DNA from: Sorghum bicolor
Taxonomy: Eukaryota > Streptophyta > Magnoliopsida > Poales > Poaceae
Reading direction: 5' to 3'
Assembly (NCBI RefSeq): GCF_000003195.3
Contig: NC_012877.2
Coordinates: 12,942,839-13,006,838, forward strand
DNA: 64,000 bases
The notes below the pieces were generated by a model. That model was not told where the DNA came from and made no database searches. It was given only the letters and a program-made list of their open reading frames with translations. Of the stretch, positions 46,724 through 58,469 are shown piece after piece; the stretch's first letter is position 1, and every line of letters starts with the position of its first letter. The position numbers and the translations under genes are program-made.

Positions 46724-48585
46724 TCAGATCATCCTCTCTTTCCCAAGTTGCTTCTGCTTCTGAATACCGATTCCACTACACTTTGCACATTCTAATGACC
46801 CGACTTCTGGTGACTCTCTCAGTTGTCTCCAATATTCTGACCGGATACTCTTCATAAGTGAGATCACCTTTAACAGAAAGTTCTTCCAATGATAGTTGCT
46901 CCTTAGGTACACACAAACACTTCTTAAGTTGTGACACATGGAATACATCATGCACACCAGACAAACTATCAGGCAATTCTAACTGATATGCTACTTCTCC
47001 ACGCCTTTCTAGTACTTTAAACGGACCAACATACCTTGGAGCTAGCTTTCCCATCATATAAACCTCTTCACGCTCCTCATTGGTGATACTTTCAGGTAAA
47101 CATAATCACCCACTTCAAAAGTCAGCTCTCTCCTACGCGTATCTGCATAGCTTTTCTGACGAGACTGAGCAACTCTCAGGTTATCCCGAATAGTCCGCAC
47201 CTGTTGCTCTGCATGTCTAAGCACATCTGTACCAAACACCTGAGTTTCTCCTGTCTGATTCCAAAACAAAGGTGTCCTGCACTTACGACCATACAGTGCC
47301 TCGAACGGTGCCATCTTAAGACTCTGTTGATAGCTGTTGTTGTAGGAGAATTCTGCATACGGCAAACTCTTGTCCCAACTAGTACCATACTGCAAAGCAC
47401 AAGCTCTCAACATATCCTCCAATATCTGATTGATCCTCTCAGTTTGTCCGTCTGTCTGTGGATGATACGCTGTACTGAAATTTAACTTTGTTTCCAATGA
47501 ATCATGCACTGCTTTCCAAAAGTGAGATGTGAATTGAGTACCCCTATCTGACACAATCTTCTTAGGTACTCCATGCAAACAAACAATTCTTTCCATGTAT
47601 AACTCTGCCAATCGGTCTCCACTATATGAAGTTTTGACAGGTATGAAATGAGCAACCTTAGTCAAACGATCTACTATCACCCATATTGAGTCATACCCTC
47701 TCTACGTACGTGGTAAACCAACTATAAAATCCATACCCACTTCTTCCCACTTCCATTCTGGAATCTTCATTGGTTGCAACAGTCCAGCTGGCCTCTGATG
47801 TTCAGCTTTCACTCGCTGACAAGTATCACATATAGCAACATATTCAGCCACATCTCTCTTTAAACCATACCACCAGTACTTCTGTTTCAGATCTAGATAC
47901 ATCTTAGTGCTACCAGGGTGAATGGAATACGCTGACTCATGAGCCTCTCTTAGGATCATATCACGAATGACCTTCACTTCAGGAACACATATCCTTTTTC
48001 CAAACTATAGTACACCCTTATCATCTATTTTGAATCCTGGTGTTTTGCCTAGTACCACATTCTGTGCTATCTCCTTTAGTTTCTCATCTTCCAACTGTCC
48101 TTTCAATATCTCTTCCTCTAGAGTAGGAGTGACCTCAATTTCCATCGCATTTACTACAATTCCCAAGTTCAAGTATGCAAATTCAGCACACAACTCCTCA
48201 GATTCAGGTGTCGCCCGAAGCTCATTAGCATATTTCTTTCTCCTAAGTGCATCAGCTACGACGTTCGCCTTTCCAGGATGATAATGCACTTCCAAATCAT
48301 AATCCTTTATCAGTTCCAACCATCTTCGTTGCCTCAAATTTAAATCTGTCTGGGTGAAGATATACTTCAAACTCTTATGATCAGTGTATATGTCACTCTT
48401 ATGCCCAATCAAATAGTGTCTCCAAATCTTCAGTGCATGAACCACAGCTGCTAACTCTAGATCATGAGTAGGATAATTCGGTTCATGTTTCCTCAACTGT
48501 CTAGATGCATAGGCAACAACTCTACCTTCTTGCATAAGAACACAACCCAAACCCAGACGAGAAGCGTCACAATAGATAGAGAAAC
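46724..48585 (-). pseudogene. F1 pol remnant: RNase H, integrase, chromodomain-type tail
   Basis: In minus order: RNase H with [29 protein letters not shown] and [11 protein letters not shown] (48580-48310), then a linker. The integrase has a zinc-binding region (HPGSTKMYLDLKQ...CDTCQRVK), a catalytic core with GMDFIVGLP, VSDRGTQFTSHFW and YHPQTDGQTERINQ, and the SPMR/GPF segment ([20 protein letters not shown]). The tail is chromodomain-like ([18 protein letters not shown]). Stops at 48005-48007 and 47702-47704 and a frameshift near 47055 break it. The catalytic acidic residues of integrase are still present. Confidence 0.87.
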
Positions 48586-51403
48586 TGTCACACCCATATT
48601 TTAAGAACAAAATAGGATGCATAAAAGACTCATATGTGCCCCAGGAATAGTCGCACACATAAGTAGACAAATCTCAATTGTACCATTGCAGTGTTTATTA
48701 CATAGCGGAACATAATAAATCACATAGTCTCATACAAAGATGATAATAATATTAAACAACGCTCTCGACGGAAGCTCCACACAGGGACAACATTGACTGG
48801 TTGACCCCAAGCCTAGTACTCATAGCGGTAATCCTCATTCCAGTCATCTTCATTATCATATCCTGAGGTGTTGGGAAATTGCAAGGGTGAGCACATATCG
48901 TACTCAACAAGTATAACCAGGGGTTCATGAGGCTCAAATAGCTGACACTGGTTTGACTGCATTTAGCTTTTAATAGTGGATAACATGTTTAATCTTTGGA
49001 TAGCAAATATCAAGGTAGCATAAATAATCCCATAACCACATGATCAATGTATACAAGAATTAAGAATAACACATATAAACAACATAATAAACCATCATTT
49101 ATCGTTATTAATCATGTTCATCAGTGTCCATCTATTCAGTCAGTTTTCCGGGCCGCCCGTATCCGTGGGCATGGCTAGTATACCAGATTTAACACTCTGC
49201 AGAGGTTGTACATCTTTACCCATGAGTCATGATTTATCCTTTCGCCCGAGGTAGCTAGTCTCTTAACCCCCTTCCTAGGGAGGTCGGCAGGGATCACTAT
49301 GAAGCCTTTCAAAAGTTCGTCTAACAAGTTAGGGCCGCAAGGTTTCCTTCGCGAGCAGATATAGATACCCCCCTTCCGAATGGCACAATGACACGCAGCC
49401 TATACACATAGGGACAGGGGCTCGCACTATACCCGTGTCGGTTCAGCCCCTCTAGCGCCCTTTCGGGTAACCGCTAACAAGCTAGAAAAGGTCTTCATAC
49501 CGAGCTAAAGCCAGAGCCATATAGCCCTCATGGTTGTACGAGTTGTCCCAGCTTTTGCCAAGGGATAAGTCCTTATGAAGGGTCAAGATCAATCTAGCAA
49601 AAGCCAGAGTTCTTTCCACCCTTTATATTCAAGTTGGTAGAAAGCTTATTTTATTGTTTATTGTATATTCAAATATTCATGTTACAAGATCATGGATTAA
49701 TAATCAAGCACTAGCAAGAACTACCAAATGCATATCCAAAATAGGTAACAAGGAATCTAGGATAACAATCATCTATGATTTTGCTAAGGTCATCAAAGTG
49801 ATAGCATGCATATGATAAATGTTATATTAATTGTGTGTAGGTAACAAGGATGATCCCAAGTTATACTTGCCTTGATCAAAGCTCTCCTGAGCCTGCTGGT
49901 CTTCAAATGCTTGATCTTGAGCACCAACGTACGGCTCACCGTCTAATCCCAATCATCAATCAACAACACGCAATCCAATGTAGACAATCATACACGAAGC
50001 AAACAAGATATAATTAGAACAATACACCAAACAGTGGTAAAACAAATATAAAAGTTTATCAAAATATTCTACGCAGCGCTACGATCACACAAACGTAAAG
50101 TTCACGAAAATCGGAATTAAAACAGAGAAGTTATGAATTTTCCAAGATTTCCCATAGAGAAATAATTAATTAAATGCTACTGCGAAATTAAAAAGTTTCA
50201 AAACAGAGATTTAATAATTCTAACACGTAGATCTCGTAAATACGAATCTAACGGAATTTGAATGGACAAAAACGGAATTAAAATGAATATTTTATGAGCA
50301 AAACCAAATCAGTGGCAGACTTGTAAATAGCAGAAAGCGCATTTTTCCATTAACCGGTCAGGAATACGCCTTTGGCATTAGAAAACGTATTTTACTCAGG
50401 GCGCTAGGGACTGCGGGTTGAATAGCGAAATCTCCAGGGACTCTTAACGAAAATGCGCAGCGAAGGGGTATGTTTTAATCCTGGCCGTTGATCTTCGGTC
50501 AGGCTTCCTGGGCGGCTCCGTGGTCACGCAGAGCCATCATCCGGCCGGAGCTCGGCACCAGTTCGGTGGAGCCATGGCCACCGCCCGGAAGCTCGCCGGC
50601 GTCCGCTGGCTTCTCGTTTCCGAGTACCGTTTCAAGAAAGAAGAACACCATCGGAACGAGGAGCTCACCGCGAACTCGAGGAGGTGCTTTGCTGGGGCCG
50701 AAGAACGACGGGAGGAGCTCGCGGCGCGTGGCAAGGCGCTCGGCTTGCGGCGAGATCCCGTCTGGCGGCTGCTGTAGCTAGGGCACGGATTTCGCGCGGC
50801 GAAGATGAGAAACATGCGCGGGGGCGATGCTAGGGATTATATAGGGGCTCGGCTAACGCGTTTGGCAAGTAATCCCGAGAAATCGGGCCTCGGTTCGATC
50901 TGGCCGAGTCCGTCTCGCCCACGGCGCTGGGAAGAAGATGGGAGGGGGGCGAGACACTGCCAGGTGGGGCCGGCTGTCAGCGAGCCAAGGCAGAGGGGCG
51001 CGCCCGCCAGGCCACGCGCAGGCTGGGCCGAGGAAAGGGAGAAATGGGCTAGGGCGCGTGGGAGAGAAGGGGAGAAGAAGGAGCAGACCGGGGGTGAGGG
51101 GGAACTGGGCCTCGGCCTGGATCCCAGGGGCTTTCTCTTTTTTTTTTCTTTTTATTCTTTCCTTTTCCTTTTCCATTTAATTTTCTTTTCTGTTTTCTTT
51201 TCCTAAAACCTTTTCCAAATAAAATTGTGAATGCAAATAAATTCAAGCTAGAGTCAAACAATACAAAATAAAATATTCTTCAGCATGAATGCATAAACAA
51301 GTTTCTAATCTTATGATAAATTTTAGTTTTGACCAAAAAAAATATTTAAGAGCAAAATTTAAATGCGCACAAAAATACTTAATTAAATCAAATAAATCCC
51401 TAT
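48586..51403 (-). mobile_element. F2 3' LTR, main part
   Basis: Starts TGTCACACCC like F1's LTR. On minus it has a TATA-like CCTATATAAT at about 50835-50845 in a GC-rich promoter part (50470-51130). The last 29 bp of the LTR are at 60006-60034. Confidence 0.9.
51399..51403. repeat. Target site duplication of E2, left copy (cctat)
   Basis: Repeated at 60001-60005, abutting E2's TG...CA ends. Confidence 0.95.
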
Positions 51404-51825
51404 TGTTGACGGTCCTTAAGTACTAAAATTAATAATCAAATAAACATGAAAAAGGATCAATATAAAACAAACATCTAGAATTAGGGTTTTATCTAACAGA
51501 ATTCCACGAGTTTTGGTGTTTATCTATTTCTGCAGGGGTTTATCAGAAAATAGGGAGAGAAGGCCCACATGTCATGTTTACAACGAGATAATTACGTGCC
51601 GCGCAATTTTACTCCATCTAGAAGGATCCAGAAGCCACGGGAACGAACGGGACGCGATTCGGGCTCGGGGGCTGGGCGGCCGCCCACCCCCCTTGGGCGC
51701 CCGCCCAGGTGGAGAGTCCAATCAGGACTCTGCTTCGGGACAATCCTCCACCGACCTAAAGGATCAATCTAAACCATACAATCTATGTCGGTTTGATCCA
51801 ATGGCTCACGTTCACTTGAGGGGAC

Positions 51826-51832
51826 TATAAAA
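51826..51832 (+). promoter_or_regulatory. E2 LTR TATA box
   Basis: TATAAAA about 120 bp downstream of the GC-rich palindrome; a transcript start near 51855-51865 would be expected. The matching site in the 3' LTR is 58906-58912. Confidence 0.7.
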
Positions 51833-52074
51833 CCAGACCCCCTGGCCCCTGGAGGAAGGAGGAGAAATCATTATTCAGAGGTAGCCATCAAAGTTAGGGT
51901 TTAGAGCTTCTCTCCCACAGAGAATTAGAATTAGCTACTCCCTAATCCTTCAAGTTTAGAGGTTGATTAGATAGCAATTAGAGAAGTAGAGCACTACGCT
52001 CTGGATTCGGATCTTCGGTAATAAAGATTGGTATTATTCATATCTTTCTCTAATTCTATTGTTCTAATTGCATT

Positions 52075-52398
52075 ATGTCTCTAATTATTATGTTCTTAGT
52101 TTGCTCTAGTTCTATATTTGATATAGTTCTAATTGATAATGAGTTTATGTATAAGTTTGCAAAGCGCTTAGCTCTTGACGCGAGGGAGTTAGGTGATAGA
52201 TCACATGTGAGCGTGGTGCTTAGATGTTATTTATCTGCAAATGTATCCTATTGGCCGAGTCGTGTGGTAGTTCGCGATAGTGACAGCTTCGTTGATTCTT
52301 ATATAGTCCACCCTCCGTTGATAGGACAGGCAGAACCGGTATTGTGGAGTAAGTCATGCGATGTTCTGATTTACTTTATCAATGTTCCTTATACATGA
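52075..52398 (+). CDS. LTR-internal ORF, 107 residues (5' LTR)
   Basis: ATG-started, wholly inside the LTR and downstream of its TATA box. The hydrophobic start is MSLIIMFLVCSSSIFDIVL and the end is SKSCDVLIYFINVPYT. It is open in three of the four E-family LTRs, with the same start and stop positions. No known domain. Function, if any, is unknown. Confidence 0.35.
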   Translation: MSLIIMFLVCSSSIFDIVLIDNEFMYKFAKRLALDARELGDRSHVSVVLRCYLSANVSYWPSRVVVRDSDSFVDSYIVHPPLIGQAEPVLWSKSCDVLIYFINVPYT

Positions 52399-52928
52399 AT
52401 GAAGAGTCTTTTATGCTATATATGATCTTGTAGATAACTAGAGTAGATTATGACTTAGTAGTTAGTAGATAACTTAGAATCCATTCTCTAGCTAATCCGA
52501 CATCACCTACATATATGAGGAGTAGTCTATTTTCTAATCGCTGTGCTCTTTATCCCATGAACTTATACTTTATTATCAATTATCTTTATGGTTTACCCCC
52601 TGCTAAAGTAAGTGACTGTGTGACGAGTTTCTCATTAGTAATCATGTTCTTGCAAGTTTATCTCTAGTCTATGCCTTGATAGATTTTGCCCCCTTTGATT
52701 TAATTCCATCTTCTTAAGATCCCCTAAGCAAAATTATAAATAACGATACCTGGAATACTTATCCTGGTGAAATGCTACAATGAGGTGTTTTATCTGTGCG
52801 CTTGCGGATAGAATAGATTATTTTCTAGAGAGCTTTTACATTTATAAATACCTTTGTACACTCTGGCGCCATGCTAGGGATGACAACCTAGTATCTAAGT
52901 GGTGTTAACTAGTGTCAACAAGCATTTC

Positions 52929-52946
52929 TGGCGCCGTTGCCGGGGA
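52929..52946 (+). promoter_or_regulatory. E2 primer binding site (tRNA-Asp)
   Basis: TGGCGCCGTTGCCGGGGA, 8 bp after the LTR, as in E1. Confidence 0.92.
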
Positions 52947-53274
52947 TATGTTAGGAATTATAGGAATTATATAAGTCTTAGGAATAAGTCATAAAAGGGA
53001 ACAAAAGGGTAATATTAAGGAAAGCCAAAAAATCAATCAAGGTTATTCATATAAAATATTAGACTAGACTATAGAGAAATAATTGCATAAAAACAGCTAC
53101 TAAGTGAGAAATCATAACAAGGCACCGCTGCTTTGGCAGGTTCACCCTGTTGTTTTTCTATGTTTATATTTTTATACAGGGTATAACAGGATTGACTTTG
53201 GGTACATTCAACTCTTCATCATCAGAACCAAAGCAATCAAGAGAAGAAGAAGCTAGTTACCAATTGCTGAAGCT

Positions 53275-55231
53275 ATGGCACAAAAGACCTTGCAAGAATT
53301 CTCTGCTCCAAGTCTTGAGAACATTCCAACTGGTCCAAGATTTGCAGTAGAAGAAGGAATACCCGAGTTTGAGCTCAAGTCAAGCCTCATCAATTTGGTA
53401 CAAGCTACACAATTCAGTGGAAAGGCACATGAAGATGCTAGTGCACACTTGCAGAATTTCTTAGAGATTGGAAGCACAATCCACATCAACGGAGTTGACA
53501 AAGACGTCATACTGCTTCGCCTTTTTCCATTCTCATTAGAAGGAAAAGCGAGGAAGTGGTTCTACACTCATCAAGATAACATCAACAACTGGACGAACTT
53601 GTCAGATGCCTTTCTATCAAAGTTTTTCCCTATAGGCAAAACAACTGCCTTAAGAGGAAATATTGTCAGTTTCCAACAGCAGAAGACAGAAGCCATTTCA
53701 GAAGCATGGGAGCGTTTTCAAGGATACATATCAGATTGTCCTCACCATGGAATGGCCACATGGTTACTTATGCAGACCTTCTACCATGGATTAACCCAGA
53801 AGGCTCGTGAGTGCCTAGATGCATCTGCTAAAGGATCATTCTTGGAGCTTACAACTGGAAAAGCAGAGATACTTTTGGATAAGATAGCAGAAAACCAAAG
53901 CTGGTTCCAAGATAAAGCTCAACATTGTCATCAAACTGAAGAAATACCAGAAGAAATAAATGCATTATCAACTAAGATGGAAAAATTTGCTCCATTGGAT
54001 TGACCAGAGGGCCAAGTTCAAAGAAGATCAAAGGGCCATTGAGACAGCATACAAATATCAACCAACTTCGAGTCAACCCAATAGCAAAGGTATGAATTTA
54101 GGTAATACTGTCAAGCAACTTTCATTAAAAGAGATAATTTCTCAACAAACCAAAATTAATGATGAAGTTAAACAAAGGTTAGATACAAATGAATCATATC
54201 TAAAAGATATACACAATAAAATGGATTTTCTACTAACTGCCTTTGATGAACAAAACACTCTTAATAAAAGGGTAGAGCTTAAATTAATAAAAATAGCTGC
54301 TGCACTGCCTGTTGCTACTAACATTGAGCAGGTAAAGAATATAACTACTAGAGGAGGCAAAGCTACCAGAGATCCACCATACCCAAAAGAGAAACAAAGA
54401 TCATCAGCACCAGTGCAACCAGCAGTGATAGAAGAAGAAAGCCCAGTTGAAGCAGAAGATCTGCTACAACCACCAAGAACTAGAGAAATGAGGAAAGATT
54501 TTTACGACACCAACTATTTGCCATTTCCCAAAAGAAACAGAGGACTGCAGTCGGATGAGCAGTTTGGTAAGTTTGTAGAGGTCATTCAGAAATTATATGT
54601 CAACATACCTCTGCTCGATGCCATACAGGTACCTACATATGCAAAGTACATCAGAGATATTCTTAACAAGAAGAGACCACTGCCCACCACTGAGGTTATC
54701 AAGCTGACAGAAGAATGTAGTGCGGCCATCCTCAACAAACCACCAAAGAAGAAGGAAGATCCTGGATGCCCCACTATAGATTGCTCGATCGGAAACCAAC
54801 ACTTCAACAATGCACTTTGTGATCTCGGAGCAAGTGTCAGTGTGATGCCAGTATCAGTCTACAAAAAGCTTGAGCATGCGACCCTAGAACCAACATCAAT
54901 GTGTCTACAACTAGCAGATCAATCGGTTCGACACCCGTTGGGCATCGCCGAGAACATTCCAGTCAAGATCAGAGATTTCCTGGTGCCAGTAGACTTCGTA
55001 GTACTGGACATGAGTCCTGACTCGAAAGTGTCCATCATCCTTGGAAGGCCATTTCTGAGCACTGCCAATGCCCACATTGATGTCGGGAAGGGAGAAATCA
55101 AGTTCAACATAAACGGTCAAGAAGAACACTTCACATTCAAACCCAGAACAGAGAGAGACTCTACAGTGAAGGAAGTTCATGAAGAACCACTGGAGACACC
55201 ATCTCCGGAGGAAGGAAACTCAGAAGATTAA
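53275..55231 (+). pseudogene. E2 gag-protease, one frameshift
   Basis: The start is the ATG at 53275 (MAQKTLQEFSAPSLENIP). The gag domain includes ILLRLFPFSLEGKARKWF and DAFLSKFFPIGKTTALRG. The frame moves at a five-A run, 53981-53985, where E1 has four; with four A the frame would continue as in E1. The second half runs uninterrupted to 55231 and includes a retropepsin-like domain with active site DLGASVSVMP (Asp at 54821-54823) and IILGRPFLSTANAHID. No zinc knuckle and no RT follow. About 650 codons in total. Apart from the one base it looks intact, so the shift may be recent, or a sequencing error, or a programmed slip. Confidence 0.85.
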
Positions 55232-55246
55232 AAGATTTGGAGGTCC

Positions 55247-55257
55247 AGCTTGGGGGA
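55247..55257 (+). promoter_or_regulatory. E2 internal polypurine-like motif 1
   Basis: AGCTTGGGGGA, 16 bp after the gag-protease stop. Confidence 0.7.
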
Positions 55258-56133
55258 CCTAAAAATCCCAAACCCTCACCGGGAGGTAAATCGGTATTTA
55301 TCCACATTATTAATTTTCTCATATTTAAATTCTTGCATAATTAATTCTTGCATTAGTCATATTTAGTCATAGCATAATTATAATAATCAAAAAGCCCCAT
55401 ATAAATAATATTCGTGGTGTGTAACAACCCATATTTATTAATTATTGTGGAGGCACAAAAAAATATTTTCCAATATCATTAAGTTTCAATTCTCATAGAT
55501 TTTCCTGCATTATATTTAATTATATTAACCTTCTAGAAGCATGACCCACACTCTTTGGGTCCCACATGTCATACACTTCACCTCACATACATCCCATCAC
55601 ATAATTTCATCCACCAATATATTTCCACTCACCTGACATCTTTCCACCGTCCAACCACTACCAACACAACATTATTTTGCGTGAGATCAAAGCAAGGAAG
55701 CAAGTGGAGGAAGCACACCCAGGATGGACACCAGGGGTGGGCGCCCGCCCACCTACCTTGGGCGCCTGCCCTGTCCCCTGCTCAGCCTATAAAAGGCCAC
55801 CTCCAGCTTTCCTTCTCTTCACACAAACACTTCAGAAAACCACACAAATCTCAGTCTCCCGAGAAGGAGCTTTTGTAGTGAAGAGAAGAGAGTAGAGAGA
55901 ATGAGGAGAGTGGAAGAGAAAGTTGGAGTTCTTTGGAGAGAGTGATTGTCACCTAGCAAATAGTGATCCCGCTGTCCAAACGGAAGTAAAAGTTGTTTAG
56001 GGGAGGCTCTACCAAAATAGAAACTTGTCTTGAACGATTAACCCCTGGACTACTGACACTCCGGACAGCTGACCACTAACATTTTATCTCACATTTTCCA
56101 CCAGTTGTGTTTTTGCCAACTTTTGTTTGCAGG
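55258..56133 (+). promoter_or_regulatory. E2 internal promoter-like region and leader of ORF2
   Basis: A GC-rich palindrome lies at 55734-55771 and shares CCTTGGGCGCCxGCCC with the LTR promoter (51691-51706). A TATA box (55788-55794) sits 16 bp further, then a pyrimidine- and purine-rich leader. A strong splice-acceptor-like tract (TTTTGTTTGCAG, ending 56132) lies directly before the ORF2 ATG at 56134. All four parts are conserved in E1. This could be a real second promoter, or an acceptor for spliced mRNA made from the LTR. Confidence 0.55.
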
Positions 56134-56946
56134 ATGTTTAAGAAGGTGAAGAATGCAGGGAAGGCTATCAAGAACATTGGTACAAGGAGTTCCGCCCGAC
56201 ACTCCTCACAACCATCAGAGATGAGCGTCGACCCGACACCCACACAAGCTCCGTCATCTTCATCAGGTCAGCAAGTTAAGGTCCTTCTCAAGATAGGAGA
56301 CCTAAGACTGAAGACCCGAAGAGAAAAGGAAGTCTATCAGCAATTGAAGAACAAAGATTTCATTCACACCCCTACTATCGATCCAATCCTACTACGAGAA
56401 ACAGTGAACCAGAGAACTCCACAGCGAGTGGCATCTGAAAGGATAACCACTCACCGAGAACGCACTTGGTATGGAGCTGACCCTGGACCAGAAGAAGCAG
56501 CGCACCTGCATTATTGCGATTACAATCCACGAGTCCTTCGAGACCCATGGGCTCGTCATGCGCAACCACAAGAGCCAACAGAGGAGACATGGCCGGAGAG
56601 CCAAGATCACCAGTGGACAAACCCGCCTTTTCATACGGGCAGGTACTCCACTGATCCATATGGAGCTTCAGGATCCAGACCTCCACCCCAATTTGATGCA
56701 GGACGATACTCCGACGCCTCCTACGCCTTCACGAATGACTACTATCAAGAGGCCGGTGCTTTCTTTACTCGTACCGACAACACCCTCCTCAACATCCAGA
56801 ACACGCAAGCAGAACATGGAAGACTCCTGGAAGAGCAACAAAAATGGAACCAGGACCATGCCGCTGCGGTACAAGAGCTGAGACAAGATACAACAACAAT
56901 GAACGACAACATCACAACCATGATGCGGTTCTGGAACATCGAGTAA
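56134..56946 (+). CDS. E2 ORF2, short form
   Basis: An intact 270-codon frame starting right after a splice-acceptor-like AG. The N-terminus is basic (MFKKVKNAGKAIKNIG), followed by a Ser/Pro-rich segment and a short conserved block (VKVLLKIGDLRLKTRREKEV). The Tyr/Pro-rich middle has YCDYNPRVLRDPW, and the end is a coiled-coil-like tail (EEQQKWNQDHAAAVQELRQD). Compared with E1, about 260 central residues are missing between PILLRET and RVASER, with the frame kept. No known enzyme motif. The ORF replaces pol in these elements. A structural or RNA-binding role is a guess. Confidence 0.7.
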   Translation: MFKKVKNAGKAIKNIGTRSSARHSSQPSEMSVDPTPTQAPSSSSGQQVKVLLKIGDLRLKTRREKEVYQQLKNKDFIHTPTIDPILLRETVNQRTPQRVASERITTHRERTWYGADPGPEEAAHLHYCDYNPRVLRDPWARHAQPQEPTEETWPESQDHQWTNPPFHTGRYSTDPYGASGSRPPPQFDAGRYSDASYAFTNDYYQEAGAFFTRTDNTLLNIQNTQAEHGRLLEEQQKWNQDHAAAVQELRQDTTTMNDNITTMMRFWNIE

Positions 56947-56963
56947 GACCGACGTCAACATCC

Positions 56964-56974
56964 AGCTTGGGGGA
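56964..56974 (+). promoter_or_regulatory. E2 internal polypurine-like motif 2
   Basis: AGCTTGGGGGA, 18 bp after the ORF2 stop. Confidence 0.7.
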
Positions 56975-58469
56975 GTTCCTCCCTAAATTTATCAAGTAAG
57001 TTTTTATTTGCTCTTCTTATTTATTCTATTCTATTTTAGTATTTTATTTTAAAAGAAAAAAACTTAGAAAACCAAATAAATATTTTCTTGCTTTAATCCA
57101 CTGCACTTAATAAACATGAAAACAAAATAAAAAGAGTGTGTAGATAAGTATGCTTTATTTTCCTGCTAAGTTTAATTTCTAGAAAATAATAAAAAGACCA
57201 AAAATATGCATGATGGAAATGATGAACAGTTGCTCTGTTTGCTTACTTACAAGTACCTAGCTTTTATATTAGAATTCTTCCAGGAATTACTAAAACTAAA
57301 ATTACTATCTTTGGGAAAGCATAAACTAAAGTCTAGGTAAGAGAAAGGCATGATATAAAGTTGAGCTACTGTTTATCTCGTTCCTACTACACTAAGTTCT
57401 GGAGATTTATTTTTGAAAACTTACAAATCACATGATGAGTTCCTAGCATAACAAACTACCTACCACAGCCATACTTGCTATAACATCTTTACTATATTCA
57501 CATTGAGTTTGATCGAGCTGTGTTGACCCTTAGGAGCTTTTCATGTGGTTAAATTAAGATATTCACTTGCACGCATCTACCACAGCATTCATTATCAATC
57601 ATTAAAATTGCTAAAAATATTATCACTCACTGTCCCGAATATTGTTATTCTCTCTCTCTAAAAGGATTCAATGCAGAAGAGGCATGGGTTATGCAAAAAA
57701 AAATATATACGAGGAAATAAAAAGGGGCAAGTGCCCGGAACCTCGATAAAAGAAAAAGAGTGAGACGAGAGGTAAAAATGGACAAGTGTCCGAAGTAGAA
57801 TTAGGGGTACAAAGATGCCCACTTGAGAGGTAAAAATGGACAAGTGTCCGACAGTAGAATTAGGGGTATCTATTACCCACCTGAAAAAAAAAGAAAGAGA
57901 GAAAAGATAGCCCATGTTCTCCCAAGGCAAAGGTAAAAGAAGAGGAGAGATAGCAATATGAGGAGCAATGAGAACTAAGATTTATTAACACTATCACCAT
58001 CACTATCATTTACTCCACCACACATGCACATCTTGATTTAATTATATGCTGAGTTCCTTTGGATCCATGGCTCGATTAGACAACATATGTATGAGCTGTT
58101 TGCACTCCTATGAGCTCCACTTAATTATTCCATTAGCTATAGGTAAGTGACATTATGGTAAGGATCCACAAATACCACATATAGAGAGACTTGAGAGAAT
58201 CATTGCTGGGAACTCTGAATTTTATTTTGAAAACTTATGAAAAACTCTGGAACAAAGGTGAAGTATAAACAGGAGGGATAGTGCTTGACTTAACTATTTT
58301 GTCTTTCGATTACTTAAGATTTAAGTGCAGGTACTAAACTTCATAACACTTCACTTTAATCTGGAAGGATTTTTATGTAAAAGCATGTGTGCCTGTCAGG
58401 AAAGAAAACATCGAAGCAACTCCTGATCCGTCTGAGTTTAGCTGTTTGCTCAGGGACGAGCAAAGGGTA
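56975..58469 (+). other. E2 3' non-coding region
   Basis: No gene. A 58-bp unit is duplicated at 57769-57826 and 57827-57884 (core AAAATGGACAAGTGTCCGA), as in E1. The rest is AT-rich and colinear with E1. Confidence 0.75.

Larger units (their letters stand above)
43988..48585 (-). mobile_element. F1: chromovirus (Ty3/gypsy, Del/Tekay-like), 3' part
   Basis: A minus-strand element. Its 3' LTR is 43988-46648 and its internal region 46649-48585 holds integrase and part of RNase H. At 48586 it is cut within RNase H by the LTR of F2. The rest of F1 (RT, protease, gag, 5' LTR) is not in the window. The GPY/chromodomain-type integrase end places it with chromoviruses. Confidence 0.85.
51404..52920 (+). 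mobile_element. E2 5' LTR
   Basis: It is 1517 bp, TGTTGAC...GTCAACA. It contains the GC-rich palindromic tract (51676-51710), a TATA box (51826-51832) and the 107-residue internal ORF (52075-52398). Confidence 0.95.

Noticed and set aside
50488..51206. Overlapping ORFs in F2's LTR promoter region
   Set aside because: Same reason: GC-rich composition and no conservation with F1.
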